DNA of 64,000 nt from Rhodobacter sp. NTK016B (lineage in GTDB: Bacteria > Pseudomonadota > Alphaproteobacteria > Rhodobacterales > Rhodobacteraceae): positions 248,001-312,000 of the forward strand of contig NZ_JAFKOK010000002.1 in assembly GCF_017303295.1 (NCBI RefSeq). The letters run 5' to 3'. The position numbers were made by a program, and so were the translations under genes. The stretch's first letter is position 1. Each line of letters begins with the position of its first letter. The notes under the pieces are model-generated. The model did no database searches. It was not told the DNA's origin and worked only from the letters and a program-made list of their open reading frames with translations. Positions 42,344 to 51,702 of this stretch are shown here, one piece after another.

Positions 42344-42754
42344 TCAGTCCGCCTCGCCGCGCCAGTCGGGCACGTCGTTGACCAGCTTGTGCGCCGCGCG
42401 GCGCAAGGTGGCGCGCAGGCGCTCGACGACCGGCCCGGTCATCGCGCAATCGTGCAGCGCCGCATCGAATGTCTGCAGCCACAGCTCGGCATCGGCGCTG
42501 CGGATCGGCACATGGGCGTGGATCTCGCGCAGGTTCATGTGCCCGTGCCGCTCGCGGTAATAGGCCCGTCCGCCCAGAAACCCGCACAGGAACTCGAACT
42601 GGGCCTGCCGCGTATGCGACAGACCATGCCCACGGAAATGCAGACGGTGCAGGGCATGCACCGCCGGGTCGGTTTCCATCCGGTCGTAGAACCGGGTGAC
42701 GAGCCGGTGCAAAGCCGCCTCGCCGCCCAGCGCGTCGAGCGGGGTCGCGCTCAC
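42344..42754 (-). CDS. Truncated haemoglobin, group II-like
   Basis: 136 residues from a GTG at 42754 that overlaps the tdm stop (GTGA). 2-on-2 globin: FYDRMETDPAVHALHRLH, FLGGRAYYRERHGHMNLREIH with the proximal His at the end, and a C-terminal helix with WLQTFD. Binds O2 or NO at a heme. Translational coupling to tdm means it is made with the TMAO demethylase and it may supply oxygen to, or protect, the oxygen-using amine enzymes. Role inferred. Confidence 0.82.
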   Translation of the reverse strand: MSATPLDALGGEAALHRLVTRFYDRMETDPAVHALHRLHFRGHGLSHTRQAQFEFLCGFLGGRAYYRERHGHMNLREIHAHVPIRSADAELWLQTFDAALHDCAMTGPVVERLRATLRRAAHKLVNDVPDWRGEAD

Positions 42755-45120
42755 GAGCGCGGGCGCGTCTTCTGCGGGTCGTAATGCGCGAAGGCCACGA
42801 TCCGCGCGGGCAGGCGCTTCTGGTGGCCGTCGAGCTTGCCGATCTCGACCTCGGTTCCCTCGGCGTGATGGGCCACATCGACCCGCGCCAGCGCGATATT
42901 CTTGCCCAGAAGCGGCGAGCGCATGGACGACGTCACCTCGCCGATCTGTGCCCGTCCGATATGGACGCAATCGCCGTGACCCACCGCGACATTGCTGTCG
43001 ATATCCAGCCCCACCAGCTTGCGCGCGGGGTGCTCCTTGCGCCGGATCAGCGCGTCGCGGCCGATGAAATCGTCGGGCTTCGACTTCAGCGGCACGGTGA
43101 AGCCGATCCCCGCCTCGAACGGGTCGGTCTGGTCGCTGAAATCGTAGCCCGCGAAAATCAGCCCGGCCTCGATCCGTAGCATGTCCAGGGCTTCCAGCCC
43201 CATCGGTTTCAGCCCGTGCGGCTGCCCGGCCTCCCACACGGCGTCGAAAACCGCGCTTGCGTGTTTGGGGTGGCAGAAGATCTCATAGCCCAGCTCGCCG
43301 GTGTAGCCGGTGCGCGAGACGACGACGGGCACGCCCTGATCGTCGCCAATGCGCGCGGGGGCAAAGCGGAACCAGTCGAGCGCATCGAAGCGGGGCTGGT
43401 GCGGCGCGGTCCAGATCACCTTTTTCAGGATCTCGCGGCTTTCCGGCCCCTGCACGGCGATGTTGTGCTGCATGTCGGTCGAGGCGCGCACAAGCACCTT
43501 CAGCCCCAGCTCGGTCGCCTTCTCGCGCAGCCATTCGCCGCCGTAATCCGACCCGCCGATCCAGCGGAAATTGTCGCGACCCAGACGGAACACGGTGCCG
43601 TCGTCGATCATCCCGCCATGCGGGTAGCACATCGCGGTATAGACCACGCCGCCCACGGGAAGCGTCTTCATGTTGCGGGTAAAGACATACTGGCACAGCG
43701 CCTCGCTGTCCGGCCCCGTAATCTCGAATTTTCTGAGCGCGCTGAGGTCCATCACCACCGCCTTCTGGCGGCAGGCGTGGTATTCCTCGATCGGGCCGGC
43801 GGTCGACATGCAATTGGCCAGCCAATAGCCGTTATACTCGACGAAATTCTGGGTGAAGCGGGCGAAACTGTCGTGAAAGCCAGTCTGTTTGGTCATTTTC
43901 GGCTCCGAATCGGGCGTCGGGCGATAGGCGATGGCCCGCTGAAAGGTTTCCTTGCCGCTATAGGTGCGGACATGGATGTCGGTCGGGTTCCAGCCATTCG
44001 CGGCCGAGGTGTCATCCGGGCAGGCGGAACTCACGCAGACCAGATCGGTCAACGCTCGCAGCAGGACGTAATCGCCGGGCCGCGACCACGGCTCGTCTGA
44101 ATACATCACGCCGTGCTCATCGAGCCCGGTATTGAAGAAGAAGTTGATCGCCATCCAACCACGCCGCGCCGTCACGCCATGCGGGGCCAGGGCTGCGTTG
44201 AAATTGTCCGAGCAATTGACATGCCCCGGATAGCCGATGTCGTCGTAATACTTCGACGAACAGGCGAGCGCGAAGGCATCGTGGCGCCCGCAGGTATCCT
44301 GCACCACCTCGACAAGCGGCAGCATGTCGTGGTCGTAGTATTTCGCGTGCAGCCCCGGCATCGGATAGGCGTGTTCCATCAGCGTCCGCGTGGTCGTCAC
44401 GTCCAGCGCATGGACCACGCCCTTGTCGAGCTTGCGCGCGGCGAAGCATTGGAAATCCGTGCATTGCCGTCCGTCGACATCAAGGATCTGGATATAATCG
44501 CCCGCCTTGACGAAATAGGCCTCGGCGGTGGCGGAATGGACGCGGATATCGCTGACCGGCTCGGCCAGCGGGTCGGGCAACTCAAAGCGCGGCGCCTGTT
44601 TGATGACCGCACGACGCACCATCACCGTGAGCGGCGTCGCGGTATCCTGCGCTTCGAAATCCATGATCCCGCCCGGTGCGGCAAGGATCGCTACCCCCTC
44701 GCGCGTCGCGGTGAAGCTTTCCGAGGCACCCGCCGGGGTCTGGCTGTCGAAGAGCGTGATGGCCGTGGCGCGGGATAGGTCGATGCCGCGCGCCTCAAGC
44801 CCCAGACGCAGACTGCGAAGCGAGGCATCGCCGCCCGTGACCAGCGCCATCAGCCCCTTTGGCGCAGCCGTCGCCGGAACGCCAAGGATCCCGGGATCGC
44901 TGGCGCCCTTGGGATCGGCGCAGACGATCTCGCAGGGCTGACCGCCCTCGGTATTCTGCACCTCGATCCGGTCGCCCGGTTCAACGCGGATCAGGATCGC
45001 GCCCGCGCCCTCGACGACATAGCGCTCAGTTCCCGGCGGCATCGAGAAGACGCGCGGCTGGATCAGGCCGCTGGGCCGGGGCGGACCGGCTTTCACCGAG
45101 GGGTATTTGTCGTCCAGCAT
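42751..45120 (-). CDS. tdm: Trimethylamine N-oxide demethylase (aldolase) Tdm
   Basis: 789 residues with the two-part Tdm layout. The N-terminal half is DUF1989-like (about 20-385), with metal-site Cys candidates Cys277 (DTCGRHD), Cys303, Cys362 and Cys367 (SSACPDD). The C-terminal half is a GcvT/THF-binding domain (about 415-780; SRTGYTGELGYEIFC, GLEALDMLRIEAGLIF). Tdm splits TMAO into dimethylamine and formaldehyde, which the THF domain captures. It sits 37 bases after folD and is read with fhs-folD and the globin. Ribosome site AAGGG. Confidence 0.9.
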   Translation of the reverse strand: MLDDKYPSVKAGPPRPSGLIQPRVFSMPPGTERYVVEGAGAILIRVEPGDRIEVQNTEGGQPCEIVCADPKGASDPGILGVPATAAPKGLMALVTGGDASLRSLRLGLEARGIDLSRATAITLFDSQTPAGASESFTATREGVAILAAPGGIMDFEAQDTATPLTVMVRRAVIKQAPRFELPDPLAEPVSDIRVHSATAEAYFVKAGDYIQILDVDGRQCTDFQCFAARKLDKGVVHALDVTTTRTLMEHAYPMPGLHAKYYDHDMLPLVEVVQDTCGRHDAFALACSSKYYDDIGYPGHVNCSDNFNAALAPHGVTARRGWMAINFFFNTGLDEHGVMYSDEPWSRPGDYVLLRALTDLVCVSSACPDDTSAANGWNPTDIHVRTYSGKETFQRAIAYRPTPDSEPKMTKQTGFHDSFARFTQNFVEYNGYWLANCMSTAGPIEEYHACRQKAVVMDLSALRKFEITGPDSEALCQYVFTRNMKTLPVGGVVYTAMCYPHGGMIDDGTVFRLGRDNFRWIGGSDYGGEWLREKATELGLKVLVRASTDMQHNIAVQGPESREILKKVIWTAPHQPRFDALDWFRFAPARIGDDQGVPVVVSRTGYTGELGYEIFCHPKHASAVFDAVWEAGQPHGLKPMGLEALDMLRIEAGLIFAGYDFSDQTDPFEAGIGFTVPLKSKPDDFIGRDALIRRKEHPARKLVGLDIDSNVAVGHGDCVHIGRAQIGEVTSSMRSPLLGKNIALARVDVAHHAEGTEVEIGKLDGHQKRLPARIVAFAHYDPQKTRPRS

Positions 45121-45157
45121 GGGATCACCCTTTCGCTTGGCGTTCTGTCTCTGCGTC

Positions 45158-46048
45158 TCAGGCCGTCAGCCCTTCGGGTTCGGGCAGGCCATGCGCGCGG
45201 CAGCAGGCGGTCACGGTATTGGCCAGAAGGCAGGCGATGGTCATCGGCCCTACCCCGCCCGGCACCGGCGTGATCGCGCCCGCGACCGCCGCACAGCTGT
45301 CATAGTCGCAATCGCCCACCAGCTTGGTCTTGCCGTCACGCTCGATCCGGTTGATGCCGACATCGATTACCGTGGCGCCCGGCTTGATCCAGTCCCCCGG
45401 CACCATTTCGGGCCGGCCCACGGCGGCAACCACGATATCGGCGCGGCGGACGGCCTCGGGCAGATCCTTGGTGCGGCTATGCGCGATGGTCACCGTGCAG
45501 CTGTCGCCCAGCAGCAACTGCGCCATCGGCTTGCCGACGATGTTCGAGCGCCCGATCACCACCGCATCCATTCCCGACAGGCTGCCGTGAAGATCACGCA
45601 GCATCATCAGACAGCCCAGCGGCGTGCAGGGGACCATGGATTTCTGCCCCGTGCCCAGCAGCCCGACATTCGAGATATGGAACCCGTCCACATCCTTGGC
45701 CGGGTCGATGGCGTTGATGATCAGATCTTCGTTCAGATGCCCTGGCAGCGGCAATTGCACGAGGATCCCGTGCACCGCCGGATCGGCGTTGAGCCGCGCG
45801 ATCAGTTCCAGCAGCGCCTCTTCGCTGGTCGAGGGCAGAAGCTTGTGCTCGAACGAATTCATGCCCGCCTCGACCGTCTGCTTGCCTTTCGAGCGGACAT
45901 AGACCTGGCTTGCGGGGTCCTCGCCCACCAGAACCACGGCAAGCCCCGGCGTGATCCCATGATCCGCCTGCAGCCGGGCGACATGGGTCGCTACCTCGCC
46001 GCGAATGCGGGCCGCAAAGGCCTTTCCGTCAATGATTTGAGCCGTCAT
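45158..46048 (-). CDS. folD: Methylene-THF dehydrogenase / methenyl-THF cyclohydrolase FolD
   Basis: 296 residues. Family motifs: [14 protein letters not shown] with the catalytic Lys, [10 protein letters not shown], and [18 protein letters not shown]-type Rossmann site. Oxidises methylene-THF from Tdm and the GcvT-like protein to formyl-THF. Between fhs (60 bases upstream) and tdm, forming a dedicated C1-oxidation operon. Confidence 0.96.
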   Translation of the reverse strand: MTAQIIDGKAFAARIRGEVATHVARLQADHGITPGLAVVLVGEDPASQVYVRSKGKQTVEAGMNSFEHKLLPSTSEEALLELIARLNADPAVHGILVQLPLPGHLNEDLIINAIDPAKDVDGFHISNVGLLGTGQKSMVPCTPLGCLMMLRDLHGSLSGMDAVVIGRSNIVGKPMAQLLLGDSCTVTIAHSRTKDLPEAVRRADIVVAAVGRPEMVPGDWIKPGATVIDVGINRIERDGKTKLVGDCDYDSCAAVAGAITPVPGGVGPMTIACLLANTVTACCRAHGLPEPEGLTA

Positions 46049-46108
46049 TTTCGATCCTCGTTTCGGTCGAAGCGTCGGGGCGACCCGGTGGGGCCGCCCG
46101 TCCCATCC

Positions 46109-47785
46109 TCAGAACAGGCCTTCGATCTGACCGTCATCGTTCAGGCGGATGCTCAATGCGCTGGGTTGGCGCGGCAGGCCCGGCATGGTCATGATCTCGC
46201 CGCAGACCACGACGACGAAGCCCGCCCCGGCGCTGAGCCGCACCTCGCGCACGGGCACCGAATGCCCCGTGGGCGCGCCGCGCAGGTTGGGATCGGTCGA
46301 GAACGAATATTGCGTCTTCGCCATGCAGACCGGCAAATGGCCGTATCCCTGATCTTCCCACAGCTTGAGCTGATCGCGGATTTTCTTGTCCATCAGCGCC
46401 TCGTCGGCCCGGTAGATGCGCTTGCAGATGGTCTGGATCTTGTCGGCCAGCGACATCTCGTCGGGATAGATCGGCGCGAAATTGGCCTGCCCCGCCTCGG
46501 CGATCTCGGCCACCTTGCGGGCGAGATCCTCGGACCCTTCCGAGCCCAGTTCCCAGTGACGCGACAGAACCGCGACGGCGCCCTGCTGGGCCACATAATC
46601 CTTCACCGCCTGAACCTCGGCCTCGGTATCGGTGACGAAATGGTTGATCGCCACCACGACCGGCACGCCAAAGCTTTTCAGGTTCTCGATATGACGGCCC
46701 AGATTGGGGCAGCCCTTTTTCACCGCCTCGACGCTTTCGGCGCCCAGATCGGCCTTGGCCACGCCGCCATTCATCTTCATCGCGCGCACCGTGGCCACGC
46801 AGACCACGACCGAGGGCGCCAGCCCCGCCTTGCGGCACTTGATGTTCATGAATTTCTCGGCACCCAGATCCGCGCCGAAGCCCGCCTCGGTGACCACGTA
46901 ATCCGCAAGCTTCAGCGCCGTCGTCGTGGCGATGACCGAGTTGCAGCCATGGGCGATATTGGCGAAAGGCCCGCCATGCACGAAGGCCGGATTGTTTTCC
47001 AGCGTCTGCACGAGGTTGGGCTGCATCGCGTCCTTCAGCAGGACGGTCATCGCGCCTTCGGCACCGATATCGCGGCAAAAGACCGGGCTGCGGTCGCGGC
47101 GATAGGCCACGATCATGTCGCCCAGCCGCTTTTCCAGATCTTTCAGGTCATTGGCCAGACACAGGATCGCCATCACTTCGGACGCCACGGTGATGTCAAA
47201 GCCCGCCTCGCGCGGGAAACCGTTGGCGACACCGCCCAGCGAACAGGTGATCTGCCGCAGCGCGCGGTCGTTCATGTCGACCACCCGGCGCCAGACGACT
47301 CGGCGGATGTCGATATCCTGCTCGTTGCCCCAGTAGATATGGTTGTCGATCATCGCCGACAGCAGCGAATGCGCGCTGGTGATCGCGTGGAAATCGCCGG
47401 TGAAGTGCAGGTTCATCTCTTCCATCGGCACGATCTGCGCGTATCCGCCGCCCGCGGCGCCGCCCTTCATGCCGAAGTTCGGGCCGAGGCTGGCTTCGCG
47501 GATGCAGACCATCGCTTTCTTGCCGATCCGGTTCAGACCGTCGCCCAGACCTACCGTGGTGGTGGTCTTACCCTCGCCCGCCGGGGTCGGGTTGATTGCG
47601 GTGACAAGGATCAGCTTGCCGTCGTCCCGGCCCTTGACCGAGTTGATGAAGCTCTGGCTGACCTTGGCCTTGTCGTGACCATAGGGCAGCAGGTCGTCGG
47701 CCGGGATGCCCAGCTTTTCGCCGATCTGCATGATCGGCTGTTTCTTGGCTTCGCGGGCGATCTGGATGTCACTCTTGTAGCTCAT
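46109..47785 (-). CDS. fhs: Formate-tetrahydrofolate ligase
   Basis: 558 residues, full length. P-loop [28 protein letters not shown] and [19 protein letters not shown] are characteristic. In methylated-amine users it runs toward formate and ATP from formyl-THF, completing methyl-group oxidation. First gene of the fhs-folD-tdm-globin transcript. Its 5' leader carries a hairpin (47822-47839). Confidence 0.96.
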   Translation of the reverse strand: MSYKSDIQIAREAKKQPIMQIGEKLGIPADDLLPYGHDKAKVSQSFINSVKGRDDGKLILVTAINPTPAGEGKTTTTVGLGDGLNRIGKKAMVCIREASLGPNFGMKGGAAGGGYAQIVPMEEMNLHFTGDFHAITSAHSLLSAMIDNHIYWGNEQDIDIRRVVWRRVVDMNDRALRQITCSLGGVANGFPREAGFDITVASEVMAILCLANDLKDLEKRLGDMIVAYRRDRSPVFCRDIGAEGAMTVLLKDAMQPNLVQTLENNPAFVHGGPFANIAHGCNSVIATTTALKLADYVVTEAGFGADLGAEKFMNIKCRKAGLAPSVVVCVATVRAMKMNGGVAKADLGAESVEAVKKGCPNLGRHIENLKSFGVPVVVAINHFVTDTEAEVQAVKDYVAQQGAVAVLSRHWELGSEGSEDLARKVAEIAEAGQANFAPIYPDEMSLADKIQTICKRIYRADEALMDKKIRDQLKLWEDQGYGHLPVCMAKTQYSFSTDPNLRGAPTGHSVPVREVRLSAGAGFVVVVCGEIMTMPGLPRQPSALSIRLNDDGQIEGLF

Positions 47786-47821
47786 GGTCCTCGCATCCTG
47801 TCGGTTTGTGTGGCTAAGGCA

Positions 47822-47839
47822 CTGCCCGTCATCGGGCAG
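47822..47839 (-). other. Stem-loop in the fhs leader
   Basis: CTGCCCG (47822-47828) with CGGGCAG (47833-47839), 4-base loop, about 37 bases before the fhs ATG. No known folate riboswitch pattern recognised. Confidence 0.3.
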
Positions 47840-47941
47840 AAATATTCCTTATGCTCAATCTTTTTTCTTTTCAGTCAACACAAGAATTGACGCCTCGGCA
47901 GTCGCCGCGTGCCTGCCTACAAGGCGCAACACGCTATTCCC

Positions 47942-47997
47942 GCCCGGAAGCAAAGACTTCCGGGCCGGGGAAAGGGCCGGCATTCAGACCGGCCCTT
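47942..47997 (-). terminator. Tandem stem-loops after tmm
   Basis: AAGGGCCGG (47972-47980) with CCGGCCCTT (47989-47997) lies 20 bases beyond the tmm stop; a second hairpin pairs GCCCGGAAG (47942-47950) with CTTCCGGGC (47957-47965). They separate tmm from the fhs operon on the same strand. Confidence 0.6.
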
Positions 47998-48017
47998 CAG
48001 GTCGAAACTGCGGGCGA

Positions 48018-49367
48018 TCAGTTGCGCAGATAGGCGGTCATGCTGTCGTCCAGCGCATCCTTCCACGGCGTGTGATGCACGGGCGCCATGGTGCCGGTGA
48101 TGACCGATTTGTACGAGTTGTTGCGGAAGCCCATGATGTCTTGCATCTTGTGCTTCTTCCACTCGAAGAAGGCCTGACAGGCGCCGTCGATGTCGAAGCT
48201 GGGATAATCCGTCTCGGCCACGAGTTCCTTTACGTAATCCGCCTGATACTGGATCGCGTATTTGGTGTCGTCGTCGGCTTCCTCGCGCTCTTCGCGCTCT
48301 TTCACATCAGCCAGCATCTGCTCTTTGGAGACCGCCGAAAGGTCGATCTTGCCCATGATCGCGTCCCGCGCCCACCAGGCCTGCGCGTCGAACATGTTGA
48401 AGGTGAACCACTGGTCCTGCATGCCGAGATAGAACAGCTTCGGGTTATGGACCCACGCCACGCCCTTATAGAGATCGGCGGTGGCGAGACGGTTGGCGGT
48501 CTTCAGCCGCAGATCGTCGGGCAGGAAGTTGAAGAAGTGCTTGTAGCCGGTGCACAGGATGATCGCATCGACTTCCTTGCTCGACCCGTCCTTGAAATGC
48601 GCGACGTTGCCGTCGACCTTGACCAGCGCGGGCTTTTCTTCCCAATTGTCGGGCCAGGCGAAGCCCATCGGCGCCGAGCGGTAGCAACTGGTGATCGACT
48701 TGGCGCCGTATTTCCAGCATTGCGACCCGATATCCTCGGCCGAGTAGGACGCCCCCATCACGAGGATGTCCTTGCCCGCGAATTCGCGCGCGTCGCGGAA
48801 GTCGTGGGCATGCAGCAAGCGACCGTTGAAGCGCTCGAACCCTTCGTAATACGGGACGTTCGGCGTCGAGAAATGGCCCGAGGCGACGACGACGTTGTCG
48901 AATTCCTCGCTGTAGACGTAATCCTTCTGGTGGTCGTGCAGCGTCACCGTGAACTTGCCGGTATTGTTGTCGTAGTCGATCCAGCGCACCGCGGTGTTGA
49001 AGCGGATCCAGTCGCGCACATTGGCCTTTTTCACGCGGCCTTCGATATAGTCGAACAGCACGGCACGCGGCGGGTACGAGGCGATCTGCTTGCCGAAATG
49101 CTCCTCAAAGGAATAATCGGCGAATTCCAGCCCCTCCTTGGGGCCGTTGGACCACAGGTAGCGGTACATCGAGCAATGCACCGGCTCGCCGTTTTCATCC
49201 ACCCCGGTGCGCCACGTGTAGTTCCACAGCCCGCCCCAATTGTCCTGCTTCTCGAAGCAGACGATCTCGGGGATTTCCTCGCCATTGGCGGCGGCGGACT
49301 GAAAGGCGCGAAGCTGCGCCAGACCCGACGGCCCGGCACCAATGATCGCGACACGTTTCTTGCTCAT
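48018..49367 (-). CDS. tmm: Trimethylamine monooxygenase Tmm
   Basis: 449 residues from the ATG at 49367 (AAGGGAG upstream). Class-B flavin monooxygenase: FAD site [22 protein letters not shown] site [17 protein letters not shown], and [14 protein letters not shown]. Close in pattern to bacterial Tmm along its whole length ([41 protein letters not shown]). It oxidises trimethylamine with NADPH and O2 to TMAO, the substrate of Tdm. Some related FMOs are broader, so dimethyl sulfide may also be oxidised. The operator lies over the probable -35 region. Confidence 0.93.
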   Translation of the reverse strand: MSKKRVAIIGAGPSGLAQLRAFQSAAANGEEIPEIVCFEKQDNWGGLWNYTWRTGVDENGEPVHCSMYRYLWSNGPKEGLEFADYSFEEHFGKQIASYPPRAVLFDYIEGRVKKANVRDWIRFNTAVRWIDYDNNTGKFTVTLHDHQKDYVYSEEFDNVVVASGHFSTPNVPYYEGFERFNGRLLHAHDFRDAREFAGKDILVMGASYSAEDIGSQCWKYGAKSITSCYRSAPMGFAWPDNWEEKPALVKVDGNVAHFKDGSSKEVDAIILCTGYKHFFNFLPDDLRLKTANRLATADLYKGVAWVHNPKLFYLGMQDQWFTFNMFDAQAWWARDAIMGKIDLSAVSKEQMLADVKEREEREEADDDTKYAIQYQADYVKELVAETDYPSFDIDGACQAFFEWKKHKMQDIMGFRNNSYKSVITGTMAPVHHTPWKDALDDSMTAYLRN

Positions 49368-49394
49368 GAGTGGCTCCCTTGTCGAATTTTTTAA

Positions 49395-49418
49395 TTGGTT
49401 CCATGTGGTCCGGACCAA
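49395..49418. promoter_or_regulatory. Operator and promoter region of tmm
   Basis: Palindrome TGGTCCGGACCA (49406-49417), i.e. GTGGT-N4-ACCAA, with an extra half-site TTGGTTCC at 49395-49402. On the minus strand TTGGTC, 17 bases and ATTAAA form a possible promoter whose -35 lies within the palindrome. Confidence 0.6.
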
Positions 49419-49598
49419 AGTACGCCGCCAGCAGACCAAAATGTCAACAATAATTCACGGCAGGCATATGTTTTCATTGCCAGGAGCATCATTTCCCTTT
49501 TGACTTCAAAGGGTCCGGTGCTACGAATTGGCATGCTCAACTCCAGTTTCGCGCACCGTATGGCGGTGACCTCGCTGTTTCCCCAGAGCCGAGTCGGC

Positions 49599-50834
49599 AT
49601 GAACGAGCCGGTGAAGATCGGCTTTCTCGCGCCATTGACCGGTCCCGTCAGTTCCTGGGGCCTGCCGGGGCTGCGGGGGTGCCGGTTATGGGAGGAATGG
49701 CTCAATCGCGCGGGCGGCATGTTGATCGGCGGGCGGCGCTATCCGGTGTCGATCATCCCCTTCGATTGCGGCTACGATCCCGAACAGGCGATGGAGGGGG
49801 CTCGCCATCTGGTGCGCACAGAACAGGTGCGGCTGCTGATGATGCTGGGCGGCGACACGTTCACGCCGGTGCGTCAATTCCTGAACGAAAACAAGGTTCT
49901 GACATCAACATTACTGCCATCGGACCTGTCACCCGACACGCGCTATCTGATTGCCCCCGCCGAGGTGCATCCGCTCTATAACGTCACCGCCGTCGACTGG
50001 CTGTCGCGCGCCCGGCCCGGAATCCGCAAGGTCGCGCTGTGCAGCCAGAAGGACGCGCATGGCCTGCCTTCGGTCGCGACCTACCGCGCCGCGTTCGAGG
50101 CCGCGCGAATCGATGTGGTCAAGGATATCCTCTATGATCCGTCGGAAACCGACGTGGCCAGCATCGTGCAGCCGATGCTCGATTCCGAACCTGATCTGCT
50201 GTGCTGGTGTACCAGTTACACACCAATGGTCCACTCAATGACCGAGTACGCCCATAAAATGGGCTACAAAGGTGAAATTCTGTCCTGCACGATGGACAAC
50301 TACCAGCGACTGGTTGCGCGCACCTCGCTGGATTTCATGGACGGCGCGATCTTCCAGTTTCCCGATTTCGACGACCCGAAGCTGGCCAAGAAGGCGTTCT
50401 TCTTCAACCGCCCCAGCACCTTTTTCAAAGAGTACAACGCCCGCTACCCCAACAGCTGGAGCGCGGTGAGCTGGGAATATGTCGCGATCCTCGATCTGTG
50501 GCACGCGGCGGTGGAAAAGGTGGGGTCGGTCAACCCGGTCTCGGTGCTGAACACGATGAAGCACATGGACACGACGACGCATGCATTCGGCGCGGCCCGC
50601 TGGTGGGGCGAAAGCATCTTCGGCATCGACAACGCGCTGGTCGGCGACTGGCCGGTGGTCACGCTTCAGGAAGGCCGCGCGCGGATCGTCGAATTCGGCT
50701 CGGTCCCCGACTGGCTGGAAAAGCACGAACCGCTATTGCAGCGCCATCTCGGCGCGGTCGGCCAGCTCTGGCGACAAAGGCTCGAGACCGGCGATCACAA
50801 GACCGGCCTGACCTCGCGCGTTGTCGAAAGCTGA
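49599..50834 (+). CDS. Orphan periplasmic-binding-fold protein without signal peptide (sensor-like)
   Basis: 411 residues from the ATG at 49599 (MNEPVKIGFLAPLTG); an ATG at 49533 is also possible. It is a type-I periplasmic binding fold of the LivJ/UrtA/AmiC class: LTGPVSSWGLPGLRG, AMEGARHLVRTEQVRLLMM, ISWEY-like AVSWEYVAILDLWHAA. No hydrophobic N-terminus precedes the fold from either start, and there are no permease or ATPase genes nearby. Like AmiC it may be a cytoplasmic ligand sensor. Divergent from tmm and convergent with a GntR regulator, which suggests control of amine genes. Function not established. Confidence 0.72.
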   Translation: MNEPVKIGFLAPLTGPVSSWGLPGLRGCRLWEEWLNRAGGMLIGGRRYPVSIIPFDCGYDPEQAMEGARHLVRTEQVRLLMMLGGDTFTPVRQFLNENKVLTSTLLPSDLSPDTRYLIAPAEVHPLYNVTAVDWLSRARPGIRKVALCSQKDAHGLPSVATYRAAFEAARIDVVKDILYDPSETDVASIVQPMLDSEPDLLCWCTSYTPMVHSMTEYAHKMGYKGEILSCTMDNYQRLVARTSLDFMDGAIFQFPDFDDPKLAKKAFFFNRPSTFFKEYNARYPNSWSAVSWEYVAILDLWHAAVEKVGSVNPVSVLNTMKHMDTTTHAFGAARWWGESIFGIDNALVGDWPVVTLQEGRARIVEFGSVPDWLEKHEPLLQRHLGAVGQLWRQRLETGDHKTGLTSRVVES

Positions 50835-50846
50835 CACGGGCGCCGC

Positions 50847-51566
50847 TTAGCCGTCGTGCAGGAACAGTTTCTGCTCTTCGACCAGATGCAGCTTGGTGAT
50901 CTCGACCGCGGCCTCGACATCGCGGGTGGCGATGGCGTTGAACAGCGAGTTGAAGCGCGTCTGGTATTCCTGAATCCGGTCGGGCGTCAGGTGCTTGCGC
51001 ATCAGCGCGGTGCGGAAGGACTGCCGGCAGACCTCGATCGTCAGCTCATAGCAGGATTCCAGCAGCGGGTTGCGCGTCGCCTTCGCGATGCGGCGATAGA
51101 ATTCTTCTTCGCAGCGAATGAACTCGTTTAGATCGGTGCGCACCGCCTCGATCTGCGCGACGGTCTGGGCCAGCGCATCAAGCTCGCGCGGGGTCATGTT
51201 CATCACCGCCAGCCGCGTCATCTCGGGCTCGATGATCGAGCGCACGATCAGGTGGTCAAGCGGGCTGGTACGCTCGCCGATGGAATCGGGCGAGGGCGTT
51301 TCGGGACGCTCGGATTGATAGATCACGAAACTGCCGCTGCCCTGCCGCCGGCGGATAAGCTTGCGCGTTTCCAGCACATCCAGCGCCTCGCGCACGGTAT
51401 TGCGCGACACCCCAAGCTCGGCCGCCAGCGCGCGTTCGCTGGGCAGGCGGGAATCGGGGGGGTATTCGCCCGAGCGGATCCGCGCATACAGCGTGTCGAT
51501 CACGATGCGGACGGTTTCGCCGACCGTCTGGCCGATGGGCAGCTCCGCTGTGGGCAAAGAGTTCAT
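50847..51566 (-). CDS. GntR family (FadR/FCD) transcriptional regulator
   Basis: 239 residues from the ATG at 51566. wHTH (PPDSRLPSERALAAELGVSR, TVREALDVLETRKLIRRRQ) and FCD domain (LDHLIVRSIIEPEMTRLAVM, FIRCEEEFYRRIAKATRN). The FCD subfamily binds TNGT-Nx-ACNA palindromes, matching the TTGGT-N4-ACCAA sites at amt, the dimethylamine operon and tmm, so it is the prime candidate for their regulator. Its own upstream region has no clear copy. Convergent with the sensor-like gene, 13 bases away. Confidence 0.88.
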   Translation of the reverse strand: MNSLPTAELPIGQTVGETVRIVIDTLYARIRSGEYPPDSRLPSERALAAELGVSRNTVREALDVLETRKLIRRRQGSGSFVIYQSERPETPSPDSIGERTSPLDHLIVRSIIEPEMTRLAVMNMTPRELDALAQTVAQIEAVRTDLNEFIRCEEEFYRRIAKATRNPLLESCYELTIEVCRQSFRTALMRKHLTPDRIQEYQTRFNSLFNAIATRDVEAAVEITKLHLVEEQKLFLHDG

Positions 51567-51658
51567 GAGGGATCTACTTCGAAACGATACGGGTCCAGGG
51601 CTTTTGCCAAGCATAGTGCAGGGGTTGTGCAAGCCACAAGCATGACCCGCTGAATAGT

Positions 51659-51686
51659 GAAGGCCCCGGCACGAACCGGGGCCTTC
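51659..51686 (-). terminator. Terminator of the divergent Amt-like gene
   Basis: GAAGGCCCCGG (51659-51669) with CCGGGGCCTTC (51676-51686), 6-base loop, 16 bases past the stop at 51703. Confidence 0.7.
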
Positions 51687-51702
51687 GGTTCTGGTCTTGC
51701 GA

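Noticed and set aside
45107-47890. A 927-codon open frame on the plus strand opposite folD and fhs
   Set aside because: Antisense to two clear enzymes with conserved motifs; the composition (His, Arg, Gly, Asp rich) is that of a shadow frame in GC-rich DNA.
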